DNA of 64,000 nt from Telluria beijingensis (GCF_030770395.1 NZ_CP132480.1:4837205-4901204), one strand, 5' to 3'. Counted from the first letter of the stretch, positions 33,701 to 44,000 are shown. A program made the numbers and translations. Notes: a model not told the origin generated them from the letters alone.

Positions 33701-35597
33701 GGACGGCAAGAATGACGGCATCGTCCAGTGGCGCATCAAGGGCGAGCAGGACTGGCTGGACGTGACCGATTATAACGGCGCCACCTTCACCATCGCCGGC
33801 ATCGACCTGTCGGAAGCCGACCAGACCATCGAGCTGCAGGTGGTCGACAACGCCGGCAACGTCGGCGACACGCTCGAGGTCCTGATCGACGGACCGGTGA
33901 CGCCATTCAAGGTCAGGGCCACGCCGGAAGGACTGCGGATCGACAGCACGGTGGAGGGTGTCATCCGGATCGGCGATACGGTGGTGACGTCCAATCATGG
34001 CGGCGCGATCGATGGCCGGGTCATCGTCGGCGAACAGATCGGCCCGGTATCCGGCAAGGTATCGATCACGCCGGCTGGCGGAACGGCGCTCGTGGACGAG
34101 AGCGGAACCATCTACCAGTTCGGCGATAGCGCCAATGACCCGCTCGAAGGCGCCAACCTGTGGGGGTTCAAAGGCAACGACACGCTGACCGGCACTGCGG
34201 GCGATGACTACCTGAGCGGCGGCGACGACAACGACGAGATTTACTCGAATGGCGGCGCCGACACCATCTCCGGCGGCAAAGAGGCCGATACCATCTGGCT
34301 CGAGAAGGACGGCGTCGGCAGCACCTTGCTCTACCAGGCCGGCGACACCGCGACCGGCGTCTTCCCGAACAGCGACTACATGAACGGCATGGACCAGATC
34401 CGGGGCGCCGAACTGGGCGACATGATCCGGGTGGGTTCCATCTTCGGCTACGTGGACGAGATCAAGAGCACCTTCCTGACCACCACCGATGCCGACCAGG
34501 TGGCCGTCGTGCGCGGCAATGCCGACAGCCGCTTCACCAGCAACCCGAATGGCACCTCATACATGGTGCAGTGGACTGACGGCACCAACATCAACAGCAT
34601 CGTCGTGAATGACTTCGGCGCCGCCGGCTTCAGCCTGGAAATCGATAACGAGCGCGGCATCATGACGCTGGTCGAGGTGCCGCCGGTGATCTCGACGTTC
34701 GTGGGCATCAGCTTCAACCTGTCGATGAACTCCGCCTCGTTCCAGCTCACAGGCACGCCAGACAACGTCGTGCCGAGCGAGGAAACCAACGGCATGCTGC
34801 CGCACGAGGATTTCTCGCTGTACAAGCTCGAATCTGGCCTCTTCATGCCAGCCACGGGCTACGACGATGGCCCGGCGTACGGCGTGGACAGCAATGGCCG
34901 CATGAATTTCGCCGGCGAACTGGCGGCGGACGTGTACATGATGTCCTGGGGAACCGACACCTTTGCGACCGCGAGCGGCTCCTTCGATTCGGGTGGCATC
35001 ATGTTCGCGGGCGGCGTCGACGGCAACGTGGTCCAACAGGGCTTCATGCTGGATTCCGACGGCCTGCAGGCCTGGGTCAAGCTCGATGGGGGCACCCGTG
35101 ACCGCAGCGCGGAAACCAATAGTCTGCTGTACCTCAGCGAGGCGAACACGACGACCACGGTCACCACCGGGGTGCACCAGGACGTGGTCGACGCCACGGC
35201 CGGCACTGTGACCATCGTCTATAACCAGCTCAACAATGCCTCGCAAGACATGATCATCGGCTTCGGTGCGGACGACAAGATCGAAATCCACCTGCCCAAG
35301 CTGCCGGGCAAGGGGACTATCAATTCCAATAGCGTATTGGCAAGCGATGGTTTCGGAGTTGCCGGATCGGCCACGCTGGCAACGCTGAAGCCCTATCTCG
35401 ATGGTCGCGCCATCTCGGCCGATGCCGGCACGGTGTTCCTGGTGCGCGACGGCCTCGATGCCGGCATGCTGATCCATTACGTGAACAGCGATGGCGATGA
35501 AATAGCCGAGGCTGGCGAGATCACCCTGCTCGCGACCTTCACCGGCGGCCTACCCGACTTGGACCAGATCGTCCTGATCGGTAATCCACCTCCGTAA
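30702..35597 (+). CDS. Giant DUF4214/Ig-like/RTX surface protein 1
   Basis: 1631 aa. The start MSELSSYESTVNSFYLAFFG is set by alignment with the four sister proteins; upstream in-frame Met codons lie in the leader. Domains: DUF4214 (about 5-135, FGRPADPEGLAFW, IYQQLFNRAPEADGLAFW); a conserved helical region to about 290 ending LLRGGGMAKVLDVMPAKATL; a Pro stretch near 366; Ig-like repeats with the RQLDAAGNASEA and RQIDYAGNVSEA ends; two copies of an RTX cassette (RTX about 783-835 and 1150-1200; GGDGNDTIVSLGGNDIISGG in the first). Then the shared C-terminal domain, an EF-hand-like loop NSDGDEIAEAGE near 1600, and the tail LPDLDQIVLIGNPPP. No cysteine, no signal peptide: a type I substrate. Surface or adhesin role inferred. 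Confidence 0.87.
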   Translation: MSELSSYESTVNSFYLAFFGRPADPEGLAFWSGHLENNGGDYRFITEAFASSEEAKVRFGDDTANERIAEIYQQLFNRAPEADGLAFWTNAVEQGHASLADVAISILNGAQGTDADLATLRKQASADFTARVDAEGSDYTGYAAVEAARVLVRAVTPDATQEDIAKLVQAVAEFADIASNNPAVVDAIATGSTLLALFDTPRGLLDPVVLAQALADVAKAAAGNPATLESLLRGGGMAKVLDVMPAKATLQDVVDALADGGLPAAIDVVYPPTPVTPPTPSAPVSMLRFDSVESGKGDRDTKDHITKLENADVTFTYKGNVKAGQSFEYTIDGGKHWIATGIDTSTRGVVVLKDVDLTIGAHDLPPPPPPRMGIFEVEPVEDVLTTVQLRLVDGNDREIVSATETLVLDRNADMLEVSLVNQAAAYFGGFSQGNTNTLGFEIDGLEQGAIIQYQYQSPGANSATWQESLPVLQDGMHTIHVRQLDAAGNASEAREMKFNLNREAPASPTIRLANDTGIDSEDGVTNDATVLIEGLGTRWVTGWQYSVDDGKDWKFGGVTMTDGGTAELELSTLDIASGTLLVRQIDYAGNVSEASTGLGFTFDDTDPTETVSLVRIEGEDDGVLTTGQDKADLTFSVAGKDDGIVQWRLDGAKDWNTVNAYNSDGTFTLENIDLSGSDRTVQLQVIDAAGNLGFHDEWNIDGPFGLRVEKTFDGVRVTSSAAGGVQLNNVFIGSILKDGGSALVGQQSPGRSGTLTLERASGPALSDTTFVYLGHAGNDDFKGSNLWGFGGDDKLTGTAGNDFISGGDGNDTIVSLGGNDIISGGAGADMIVLAQDDKGSTLHYGEKETAFGMFTGGSIAGQDRILGSEAGDVIQLGAIFGAASVTVGSGYLNSDDAGQVAVIRGTLSGPSGDTFEAKAGGSSYIVQWTDAVGINSIVLNSYLGAALGVEVDHVKGTLTLVDAPHDDVPPTETLAFERIEGGLEGVKKTDETSVDVVFSVDGKNDGIVQWRIKGEQDWLDVTDYNGATFTIAGIDLSEADQTIELQVVDNAGNVGDTLEVLIDGPVTPFKVRATPEGLRIDSTVEGVIRIGDTVVTSNHGGAIDGRVIVGEQIGPVSGKVSITPAGGTALVDESGTIYQFGDSANDPLEGANLWGFKGNDTLTGTAGDDYLSGGDDNDEIYSNGGADTISGGKEADTIWLEKDGVGSTLLYQAGDTATGVFPNSDYMNGMDQIRGAELGDMIRVGSIFGYVDEIKSTFLTTTDADQVAVVRGNADSRFTSNPNGTSYMVQWTDGTNINSIVVNDFGAAGFSLEIDNERGIMTLVEVPPVISTFVGISFNLSMNSASFQLTGTPDNVVPSEETNGMLPHEDFSLYKLESGLFMPATGYDDGPAYGVDSNGRMNFAGELAADVYMMSWGTDTFATASGSFDSGGIMFAGGVDGNVVQQGFMLDSDGLQAWVKLDGGTRDRSAETNSLLYLSEANTTTTVTTGVHQDVVDATAGTVTIVYNQLNNASQDMIIGFGADDKIEIHLPKLPGKGTINSNSVLASDGFGVAGSATLATLKPYLDGRAISADAGTVFLVRDGLDAGMLIHYVNSDGDEIAEAGEITLLATFTGGLPDLDQIVLIGNPPP

Positions 35598-35613
35598 TAA
35601 CGGCGGATCGACA

Positions 35614-35640
35614 AGCCCTGCGCCTCACTGGCGCAGGGCT
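35614..35640 (+). terminator. Hairpin after giant gene 1
   Basis: AGCCCTGCGCC (35614-35624), TCACT loop, GGCGCAGGGCT (35630-35640). Strong 11-bp stem, but no T-run, so termination may be partial. Confidence 0.55.
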
Positions 35641-35723
35641 GACTGCCTGCCGGGTATCCATGCATTGGTTATTTCAAAAATCACCACATTTTCGCTGTAA
35701 ATACCTAATGTTGCAGCATTCTT

Positions 35724-35797
35724 TGTGCGAATAATCCTACAGAAATCATAAAAATAGTTCGCCAGTTTCTCACTACAGTTGGTTTTCGGGTCATACT
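35724..35797 (+). promoter_or_regulatory. Operator-like site and -10 box of giant gene 2
   Basis: TGTGCGAATAATCCTACA (35724-35741) keeps the TGT and CCTACA arms of the dyad; CATACT follows at 35792-35797, 50 bases on. The leader stem ATGG (35806) / CCAT (35818) is in exactly the same place relative to the -10 as in giant gene 1. The ATG at 35843 has no Shine-Dalgarno sequence. Confidence 0.65.
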
Positions 35798-35842
35798 AAT
35801 TCCACATGGCAATTCGACCATGCTGACCTCCCGATACCGACT

Positions 35843-38800
35843 ATGAACGAATCCACCAATTACAACTCCACGGTTCATTCCTTCTACCTCGCCTTCCTTG
35901 GCCGTCCCGCCGACGCGGCTGGCCTGAAGTTCTGGTCCGAGCATCTCACCAGCGTCAATGGCGACCTCGGCATCATCGCCGAGTCGTTCGCGAATTCCGA
36001 AGAAGCGCAGACGCGCTTCGGCGACGACACGCCGGCCGAGCGCATCGTGCAGATCTACCAGCAACTGTTCAACCGCGGCCCCGAACCCGCCGGCCTGGTG
36101 TTCTGGACCAACGCGATCGAACAAGGCCATGTGACTCTGGCCGACGTCGCCATCTCCATCCTGGAAGGCGCCCAGGGTACGGATGCCAGCCTGGCGCTGC
36201 TGCGCGAGCAGGCCGTCGCCGATTTCACCGCCCAGGTGGAAGCGTCCGGCACCGACTATGACGGCTACGCCGCGATCGAGGCCGCGCGCGTGCTGGTGCG
36301 CGCCGTGACCCCGGGAGCATCGCAGGACGATATCGCCAGGGCGGTCAAGGCCGCCGTGGCCTTCACCGACACCGCCTCGACCAACCCAAGCGTGATCGAT
36401 GCCATCGCCACCGGCAGCACCCTGCAGGCGCTGTTCGACACTGCGCGCGGCCTGAAGGATCCGGTCACCCTGGTGCAAGCCCTGGCCGACGTGGCCGAGG
36501 CGGCCGCCGGCAACCCTGCCACGCTCGAGTCGCTGCTGCGCGGCGGCGGCATGGCCAAGGTGCTCGAGGTGATGCCTTCCCGCGCCAGCCTGCAGGACGT
36601 GGTCGATGCGCTGGCCGAAGGCGGCTTGCCGGCCGCGATCGACGTGGTGTATCCGCCGCGTCCGACCACGCCGCCGGCAGCTGGCGTGAAGTTCACGTTC
36701 GAAGGCGTGACCCACGGTGACGACGACCGGGCACCGGACGACAACGTCACCAGCGAACGCGTCGTCGACGTCGAATTCAGCTTTACCGGCGCGCTCAAGT
36801 CCGGCGAAAAATTCCAGTACACCGTCGACGGCGGCGAACACTGGCATGACATCACGCCGTCCGGCAACCGGCTCATCATCCCCGAAATCAACCTGGCCGA
36901 TGGCGAGCTGGTCGATGGCGGCGGCGACAAGCGCATGGCGCTCAAGAGCATCGATGGCGACTATGTCACTACCGTGCAGGTGCGGGTGGCCAATGCCAAT
37001 AACGGCACCGTCACCAGTAAGCAGGAAAAGATCACCTGGGACCAGACGCCTCCGGATGGCTACGTGGAGTTCGTGCGCATCGATGGCGGCCAGGATGGCG
37101 ACCAGGCGACTAACCGGAACGAGGCCGACGTCACCTTCAGCGTCGACTACCTGGACGATGGTTTTGTGCAGTGGCGCATCAAGGGCGACGACAAATGGAT
37201 CGACGTCGGCAAGGTCGACAATAGCGGCAACTTCACCCTGCGCGACATCGACCTGTCCGAAGACGACCCGACCATCGAGGTACGCGTGATCGATGCCGCG
37301 GGCAATGTGGGGCATGAGAACGAATGGAAGATCGATGGCCCGGCTGGCAACGTGCTCAAGATCACGCCAATGGCCAAAGGGCTTCAAATCGCGAGCTCCA
37401 TTACCGGCACGATCGAACTTGGCGGCTCGGTGGTCGTATCGAGCGCCCAGGGTGGCGGTATTCTCGCCGGTATCCCGACCATGGTCGGCGAACAGCTTGT
37501 CAAGACCCAAGGGACCTTTACGATCGTGCCGACAGCAGGCCTGGACCTGAGCGATAAGACCAATACCGTCTATGCGCTGGGCACTGCCGCCGGCGAGACG
37601 CTCAAGGGCGAAAATCTGTGGGGCTTCGGCGGCGACGACACGCTCTTCGGCACGGACGGCGACGATCTGCTGGTTGGCGGCGATGGGAACGACACCATCC
37701 ATTCGAACGGCGGAGAAGATTCGATCATCGGCGGCGCCGGCGCCGACTGGATCATCCTGGATGCCAAGAATGACGGCGTTACCCGCATCGGGTTTGAACA
37801 AGGCGATGCCTATACCGGGGAAGTCAAGGATGGGGTGACGGTCGCCAATCTGGACCGGATCAGCGGCGCCAAGGCTGGCGACCAGCTGTTCTTCAGCAGC
37901 ACCTTTAATTTCACGACCCCGACCGTAAGTGATCAATATCTCACCACCACTACCAGTGGCCAGATGTCGATCGTGCGCGGCACGATGAGCGGAGGCAGTT
38001 TCTTTGTCGATGCGCAAGGATCGGCTCATATCATGCAGTGGACCGACGGGAAGAACATCAACAGCTTCGTTGTAACGGACTTTGGCGGTGCTTCCGGCAT
38101 CGACCTGGAGTTCAGCAACCAGAACGGTTTCGTCACCCTGGTCAACAAGCCGGTGTCGTCGAGCTATGTCGGCACCGAATTCCTGTTCGGCGCCGAAACG
38201 AGCCGCCTGGTCCTGAAGGGCAATCCGAGCGATGTCGCGCAGGTGGACGAACCAGGTGGCTTGCTGGATATGTCCGGGTTCGCGCTGAAAGACGTCGTCA
38301 CCGGCGATTCGATCACTCCCCTCTATGCCTCGGGCGTGGACTTCGGCGTGCAGCAGGATGGCAGCCTTCGCTTGGGCAGTACGCTCCAGGCTGGCGTTTA
38401 CGAGATGAGCTGGGATGCCAAGACCTTTGCCACCGACACTGGCGGTTTCTCCGCCGGCAAGGTGCAATTCGCCGGCGGCGCCGATGGCCTGATCGTCCAG
38501 CAGGGCTTCGAGTACAAATCCGAGATCGTTCTCACCAATCCCCAGTCTAATTACGGCACTGACACTTCCGGCAGGGTGTACCGCACCGACCTCGCCAGCA
38601 CCACGCTCATCACCGGTAACAACAAGGACATCGTACTGGCCGAGAGCGGCACGGTCAGTCTCCAGTACCGGACACTGGATGGCGCGGCGCAGGACCTGGT
38701 CATCGGCTTTGGCGAGGACGACCAGGTCCAGTTCGCCACGACGGCCATGGTGACCATCAACAGAAACGCCGGCATGACGATCGAGTGGGCACAAGGCGCC

Positions 38801-39124
38801 GACAACACCGGACGCGTCGTGGCGACCCAGGCGCATGAAGGAGCGTTCATCGAGACCGAAGGCCTGATCGCGAGCGACGAGTTGGACGTTGCTGGATCGG
38901 ATACCCTGGCGACCCTGAACGCGCATCTGAACATCTCGGCGCTGGCCGACGATGAAGGATTGCTGATCCTGGCGCATGACAAGGACGGCAGTGGCGGCGC
39001 GTTGATGTACTTCCTGGACCTCGACGACAACGGCGCCATCGATGCCGGCGAAGTGGAGCTGGTTGCCATGTTCGCGGAAGGCGTTCCGAACATGGAGCAA
39101 GTCATCCTGGTCGGCTTCGGCTGA
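35843..39124 (+). CDS. Giant DUF4214/Ig-like/RTX surface protein 2
   Basis: 1093 aa. DUF4214 with FYLAFLGRPADAAGLKFW and IYQQLFNRGPEPAGLVFW; conserved helical region to about 270 (NPATLESLLRGGGMAKVLEV); two Ig-like units (WRIKGDDKWIDVGKVDNSG in the second). One RTX cassette follows at about 588-640 (GGDGNDTIHSNGGEDSIIGG), continuing through MQWTDGKNINSFVVTDFGG. Then the shared C-terminal domain (AGVYEMSWDAKTFATDTGGF), and a textbook EF-hand-type loop DLDDNGAIDAGEVE at about 1059-1071. Tail: FAEGVPNMEQVILVGFG. No cysteine. It is the simplest full version of the family: one copy of every module. Likely type I secreted and calcium-stabilised; binding target unknown. Confidence 0.87.
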   Translation: MNESTNYNSTVHSFYLAFLGRPADAAGLKFWSEHLTSVNGDLGIIAESFANSEEAQTRFGDDTPAERIVQIYQQLFNRGPEPAGLVFWTNAIEQGHVTLADVAISILEGAQGTDASLALLREQAVADFTAQVEASGTDYDGYAAIEAARVLVRAVTPGASQDDIARAVKAAVAFTDTASTNPSVIDAIATGSTLQALFDTARGLKDPVTLVQALADVAEAAAGNPATLESLLRGGGMAKVLEVMPSRASLQDVVDALAEGGLPAAIDVVYPPRPTTPPAAGVKFTFEGVTHGDDDRAPDDNVTSERVVDVEFSFTGALKSGEKFQYTVDGGEHWHDITPSGNRLIIPEINLADGELVDGGGDKRMALKSIDGDYVTTVQVRVANANNGTVTSKQEKITWDQTPPDGYVEFVRIDGGQDGDQATNRNEADVTFSVDYLDDGFVQWRIKGDDKWIDVGKVDNSGNFTLRDIDLSEDDPTIEVRVIDAAGNVGHENEWKIDGPAGNVLKITPMAKGLQIASSITGTIELGGSVVVSSAQGGGILAGIPTMVGEQLVKTQGTFTIVPTAGLDLSDKTNTVYALGTAAGETLKGENLWGFGGDDTLFGTDGDDLLVGGDGNDTIHSNGGEDSIIGGAGADWIILDAKNDGVTRIGFEQGDAYTGEVKDGVTVANLDRISGAKAGDQLFFSSTFNFTTPTVSDQYLTTTTSGQMSIVRGTMSGGSFFVDAQGSAHIMQWTDGKNINSFVVTDFGGASGIDLEFSNQNGFVTLVNKPVSSSYVGTEFLFGAETSRLVLKGNPSDVAQVDEPGGLLDMSGFALKDVVTGDSITPLYASGVDFGVQQDGSLRLGSTLQAGVYEMSWDAKTFATDTGGFSAGKVQFAGGADGLIVQQGFEYKSEIVLTNPQSNYGTDTSGRVYRTDLASTTLITGNNKDIVLAESGTVSLQYRTLDGAAQDLVIGFGEDDQVQFATTAMVTINRNAGMTIEWAQGADNTGRVVATQAHEGAFIETEGLIASDELDVAGSDTLATLNAHLNISALADDEGLLILAHDKDGSGGALMYFLDLDDNGAIDAGEVELVAMFAEGVPNMEQVILVGFG

Positions 39125-39167
39125 ACCGGACGGTAGTCCATTCCGGCCGCCTCGCGTGGCCGGACCT

Positions 39168-39210
39168 CGAGCGGTCGGGCCGGCAAGCCATTTGCCTACC
39201 CGGCCGCTCG
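39168..39210 (+). terminator. Imperfect hairpin after giant gene 2
   Basis: CGAGCGGTCGGG (39168-39179) pairs with CCCGGCCGCTCG (39199-39210) with one wobble. No T-run. TAAAGT at 39214-39219 may be the -10 of the methyltransferase gene. Confidence 0.4.
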
Positions 39211-39272
39211 TGCTAAAGTCCCCCCGGAGCGGCGTGCACGCGATACGCCATGTCCTTCATTACAGGAAACCC

Positions 39273-40808
39273 ATGCAAGACTGGTCCGATGGCTACATGA
39301 CCGAGGTGGCATACACCTTCGGCTACTACCCCGAACTCAACCCGCTGCGCGCTCGCCTGGCCCTGCTCGAAGCCGGCATCGTCCCGCCCGAGTTCCACAC
39401 CGCCTGCGAGCTCGGCTTCGGCCAGGGCATGAGCGTCAACATCCACGGCGCCGCTTCCAGTACCCAGTGGCACGGCACAGATTTCAATCCATCCCAGGTC
39501 GGCTTCGCGCGCGAGCTGGCGCAAGACACGCCGCTGGCGGCCAACCTGTCCGACGAAGCCTTCGAGGACTTCTGCCGCCGCGACGACCTGCCGCAGTTCG
39601 ATCTCATCGCCCTGCACGGCATCTGGAGCTGGATCTCGGACGCCAACCGCGCCGTGATCGCCAACTTCATCGAGCGCAAGCTGAAGGCCGGCGGCGTGGT
39701 CTACGTCAGTTACAACACCCAGCCGGGCTGGGCCGCGGTAAGCCCGCTCACCGAGCTGATGGCCGGTTTCGACGCCGCCTCGAATCCGCCCGGCATCGGT
39801 CCGGCCGCGCGCATCGACGCCGCGCTCGACTTCGCCGACAAGCTCATGGCCACCGGCGCCGTCTACGGCAAGGCCAATCCGCAGGCGCTCGAACACCTGA
39901 AACGCCTGCGCGGCCACGACCGGCGCTACCTGGCCCACGAATACTTCAACCGCGACTGGCTGCCGATGTCGTTCGCGCGCATGCGCGGCTGGATGGAAGG
40001 CGCGCGGCTGCAATACGCCACCTCGGCCCACTATCTCGACCACGTGCCAATGCTGAACCTGAGCGCGGCCCAGCAGGAGCTGCTGGCCGGCATTCCCGAT
40101 GCGGGCCTGCGCGAAACGGCCCGGGACTTCATCGTCAACCGGCTGTTCCGGCGCGACTACTGGGTGCGCGGCGCGCGCCGCCTGGCGCCGGCCGAGCGCG
40201 CCGAGCGCCTGCGCGCGCAGCGCGTGATCCTGGCCCAGGGCGCGGCCAAGGTGAAGCTCAAGGTGTCCGGGATCCAGGGCGAGGCCACCCTGCACGAAGA
40301 CGTCTATCGTCCGATCCTCGACGCGCTGGCCGACCACCGGCCGCGTTCGCTCGGCGAGATCGAGCAGCTTGTCGCCGCGCGCGGGATCCACCTGGCGCGC
40401 ATCGTCGAAGCGGTCATGATCCTGGCCGGCACCGGCGCCGTGCATCCGGCCCAGCCGGAACAGGCAATCGCCGCCGCCGCGCCGCATACGGCGCGCCTGA
40501 ATGCGCGGCTGTGCGCCATTGCGCGTTATTCCGAGGACGTCAACAGCCTGGCTTCGCCGGTCAGCGGCGGTGCGATTCAGGTCGGACGCATCGAGCAGCT
40601 GTTCCTGCTGGCGCTGGGGCAGGGTAAAAGGGGGCGCGATGAGCTGGCAGACTTTACTGGTGCAGTACTCGCGGCCCAAGGCCATCGCATTCTGCGCGAT
40701 GGGAAACCTTTGGGAGATGCCGAACAGATGCAGGCTTTGCGTGTGCAGGCCGGAAATTTCGAAACCGATCGTCTGCCAGTCCTACGCGCATTCGGCATAA
40801 GTAGTTAA
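39273..40808 (+). CDS. SAM methyltransferase with MethyTransf_Reg domain, PKMT-like
   Basis: 511 aa from the ATG at 39273, with AGGAAA six bases upstream. N-terminal class I methyltransferase: YTFGYYPELNPLRARLALLE, SAM motif I in HTACELGFGQGMSVNIHGA (about 43-60), WHGTDFNPSQVGFARELA. The middle (about 215-300) fits the 'methyltransferase regulatory domain' with RDWLPMSFARM, and the C-terminal 180 residues are helical. From memory this three-part architecture is shared by the rickettsial protein-lysine methyltransferases PKMT1/2, which methylate the outer-membrane protein OmpB. Here the gene lies between two giant surface-protein genes in the same direction, so those proteins, or the S-layer-like one, are plausible substrates. 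Glycan methylation is the main alternative. Confidence 0.82.
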   Translation: MQDWSDGYMTEVAYTFGYYPELNPLRARLALLEAGIVPPEFHTACELGFGQGMSVNIHGAASSTQWHGTDFNPSQVGFARELAQDTPLAANLSDEAFEDFCRRDDLPQFDLIALHGIWSWISDANRAVIANFIERKLKAGGVVYVSYNTQPGWAAVSPLTELMAGFDAASNPPGIGPAARIDAALDFADKLMATGAVYGKANPQALEHLKRLRGHDRRYLAHEYFNRDWLPMSFARMRGWMEGARLQYATSAHYLDHVPMLNLSAAQQELLAGIPDAGLRETARDFIVNRLFRRDYWVRGARRLAPAERAERLRAQRVILAQGAAKVKLKVSGIQGEATLHEDVYRPILDALADHRPRSLGEIEQLVAARGIHLARIVEAVMILAGTGAVHPAQPEQAIAAAAPHTARLNARLCAIARYSEDVNSLASPVSGGAIQVGRIEQLFLLALGQGKRGRDELADFTGAVLAAQGHRILRDGKPLGDAEQMQALRVQAGNFETDRLPVLRAFGISS

Positions 40809-40818
40809 AAATTGTTAA

Positions 40819-40842
40819 AAACAGCGTAGACCTCAGCTGTTT
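40819..40842 (+). terminator. Possible terminator of the methyltransferase gene
   Basis: AAACAGC (40819-40825), 10-base loop, GCTGTTT (40836-40842), followed by the T-rich TTCAATTTCTTT. Short stem, moderate support. Confidence 0.45.
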
Positions 40843-40896
40843 CAATTTCTTTAAATCAACAATTTTCCATCAGAAAATTATTAAAATTATTATTTT

Positions 40897-40970
40897 TGTA
40901 GGAATTAGACGACAGAGCTACTGATTTTTGTGAGTATTTCCTGTTCGCAAGCTATTTCGTATTGGATACT
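40897..40970 (+). promoter_or_regulatory. Operator-like site and -10 box of giant gene 3
   Basis: TGTAGGAATTAGACGACA (40897-40914) keeps the left arm TGTAGG and the outer ACA; GATACT at 40965-40970 is 50 bases on. TTTCCTGTTCGCAA (40937-40950) matches the element in giant genes 1 and 4. The leader stem is degenerate (AGGG at 40979, CCGA at 40991). The upstream 80 bases are very AT-rich. Confidence 0.62.
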
Positions 40971-41015
40971 GATACCGCAGGGCAATCATTCCGATTCGAA
41001 ATCAACTTGACGACC

Positions 41016-44000
41016 ATGACCACTTTCAGCGCGTACGATTCCAAGGTTAACTCCTTCTACCTGGCCTTCTATGGCCGTCCGGCCGATCCCGACGGCCTCA
41101 AGTTCTGGTCCCAGCAGCTCGCCAACAATAACGGCGACTTCACCGCGATCGTGCAGTTCTTCGCAGCATCGGAAGAAGCGCAAGTGCGCTTCGGCTCCGA
41201 CAGCGTCATCGACCGCATTGCCGAAATCTACCAGCAGCTGTTCAACCGCGCGCCGGACGCCGATGGACTGGCCTTTTGGACCGGTGCGATCGAGCAGGGC
41301 CATGCCAGTCTGGCCGACGTCGCCATTTCGATCCTCAACGGCGCGCAGGGAAGCGATGCCACCCTGTCGCAGCTGCGCCAGAAGGCGGTCGACGCCTTCA
41401 CCGCCCAGGTCGAGGAATCGGGCAGCGAGTACACCGGCTACGCGTCGATCGAAGCGGCGCGCATTCTGGTGCGCGCCGTGACCCCGAACGCGACCGCGGA
41501 TGACATGGATGCGCTGGTCAAAGCCGCCGTCTCGTTCGCCGACACGGCGACCAAGAACCCGAAAGTGGTCGAAGCGATTGCCGTCAACACCACCTTGCTG
41601 GCGCTGTTCGACACCACGCGCGGCGTGAAGGAACCGGTGCAGCTGGCCCAGGCCCTGGCCGACACCGCCAAGGCCGCGGCTGGCGACCCGGTCACCCTCG
41701 AGTCGCTGCTGCGCGGCGGCGGCATGGACAAGGTCCTCAAAGTGATGCCGGCCAAGGCGACGCTACAGGACGTGGTGAAGGCGCTGGCCGAAGGCGGCCT
41801 GCCAGCCGCAGTCGAGGTCGTCTATCCGAGCACGCCGAGTACGCCACCGGCGCCAAGCTACAAGCTGAGCTTCGTGAGCGTGACCGAGGGCAAGGAAGAT
41901 GCGCATGGCATGACCGACACCAAGCCCGACAACGTGACGCGTGAAAAGGTTGTCGATGTCACCTTCAGCTACCGCGGCGCCGACCTGAACAGCAATCAGA
42001 AGTACGAATACCGGGTCAACGGTGGCGACTGGATCGACGGCGACCAGCATATCAAGGTCAATACCGGCACCAACACCGTGGTGCTCTCGCACATCGACCT
42101 GAGCCTCGGCCAGGAAGCCTTGGGACCCAAGTCCTTCGGCATCATGGGCGTGGGGCCGATCGGAGACCTGTTGTCGAACATCGAGCTGCGCGCCGTGCGC
42201 GCCGATAAAACGGTCATCGATTCGGTGCAGCAGCAGATCGTGTACGACCACTACGCGGCGATGCCTTGGGTGATGGTCGAATCCGGCAAGGTCGAGCATC
42301 ATTTCGATGAAGGCTACTTCACCAGCAATCCGAAACTGATCGTCGAAGACCTCGAGCCCGGCGCGCAGGTCGAGTACAGCCTGGTCACGAATCAGCCTAA
42401 TCTTGTACCTGTGCCACACCAGACCGAGTGGTCCGGCAAGCAGCCCTACCTGAGCGAGGACGGCGAATACACCGTCGCGGTACGCCAGATCGATGTCTCG
42501 GGCAATATTAGCGACGCACGTCACTTCACTTTCACGCTCGATCGCGAGAAGCCGCTGGCGCCGACCATCGCCCTGAAGACCGACAGCGGAACGGCTGGCG
42601 ACGACATCACCAACGTCAACCAGATCGTCATCGACCACCTGGAAGAATCCACCACCAGCGCTTGGGAATACCGCATCGGCGAGGGCGAATGGATATTTGG
42701 CAAGCGCAACGACGGCAGCGGCAAGGCCACGCTCACGCTCGATGACGTGCTCGATGGCCCGGTCTCGGTCGAGGTGCGTCAATTCGATGCGGCCGGCAAT
42801 ATCGGCACCGCGTCGGACGTGCTGTCGTTCGTGCTCGACACGACCGCGCCGGCAGGCAAGTTCAGCCTCGATGGGATCGAAGGTCCAAGCAGCAACGATT
42901 CAAACGTGACGACCCTGGCGAAAGCCGACGTCTACTTCATGTTCACCGGCAGCGTGGAAGAGGGTGATACCTTCGAATACCGCCTGGACGACGGAACCTG
43001 GACGGCGCTCGACGGCGCGGCGTTCGACAGCAACAGCGGCATCCTGACGCTGGCCGACGTCGACTTCACCACCAAGGACCGCAATATCTCCGTGCGCGTG
43101 GTCGATGCTGCCGGCAACGCCACGACCTCCAAGACGATGTTGATCGACAGCACCTTCAACGACATCCCGCCGGTGACGATCACCAGCGTGGCGCCGACGT
43201 TCGGCCTGAGCGGCGCCAAACTGGCGCTGACGCCGAGCACCGATTCGCTGAAACTGGCCGACGTGACCAAGCTCAGCCTGGATATCATGAACACCGGTTC
43301 GGCAGGCAATACGCCAGACTACTTCGACGGCACTGTCAAGATGGTCGGCAATACGTTGACGCTCGACTCGATGCCAGCACTTAACCTGTATGAGCTGTCA
43401 TGGGAAAAAGGCGCCTTTACCACCAGCAAGGGTGAAGACGTCATCGCCGGCAGCGGACTGTTCGTGGGCGGCTCCGTCGCTACGGTGGCCTTGCCTGGTT
43501 TCGAGATCGAATCGAAGGTATTGGTGACCGCATCGGGGATCGAGCATTCGAACGAGAAGCGGGACAATACCGCCTTCATCGGCCAGGAAGGCGTGGATGC
43601 GCGCATCCATAGCGGCGATGGCCACGACCTGATCGCCGATAACGGCAGCAAGCTGACCCTGGCCTATGACAAGCTCTCGATGACCGCGTACGACGTTGTC
43701 CTCGGTTTCGATAGCGCCGTCGGCACCGCCACCGATATCGACAAGATCGAGCTCGGTAGCCCAATCTCGAACCGTTATGACCTCAATCACGACGGTGAGC
43801 TGAAGTGGGGATTTGCTGCCAGCAACACCGGCAAATACACGCCTGCGCCGGGTATCGAGGCAGTGGAACTGACGGGACTGAACAGCCAGTCGTTCGCCGC
43901 ATTGATGGCTGGCGACACGTTGAAGGCGCTGAACGCTGCACTCAATGTCAGCAATTTCACGCAGAATACCGGGTTGTTGATCCTCGCTACGTATGAAGAC

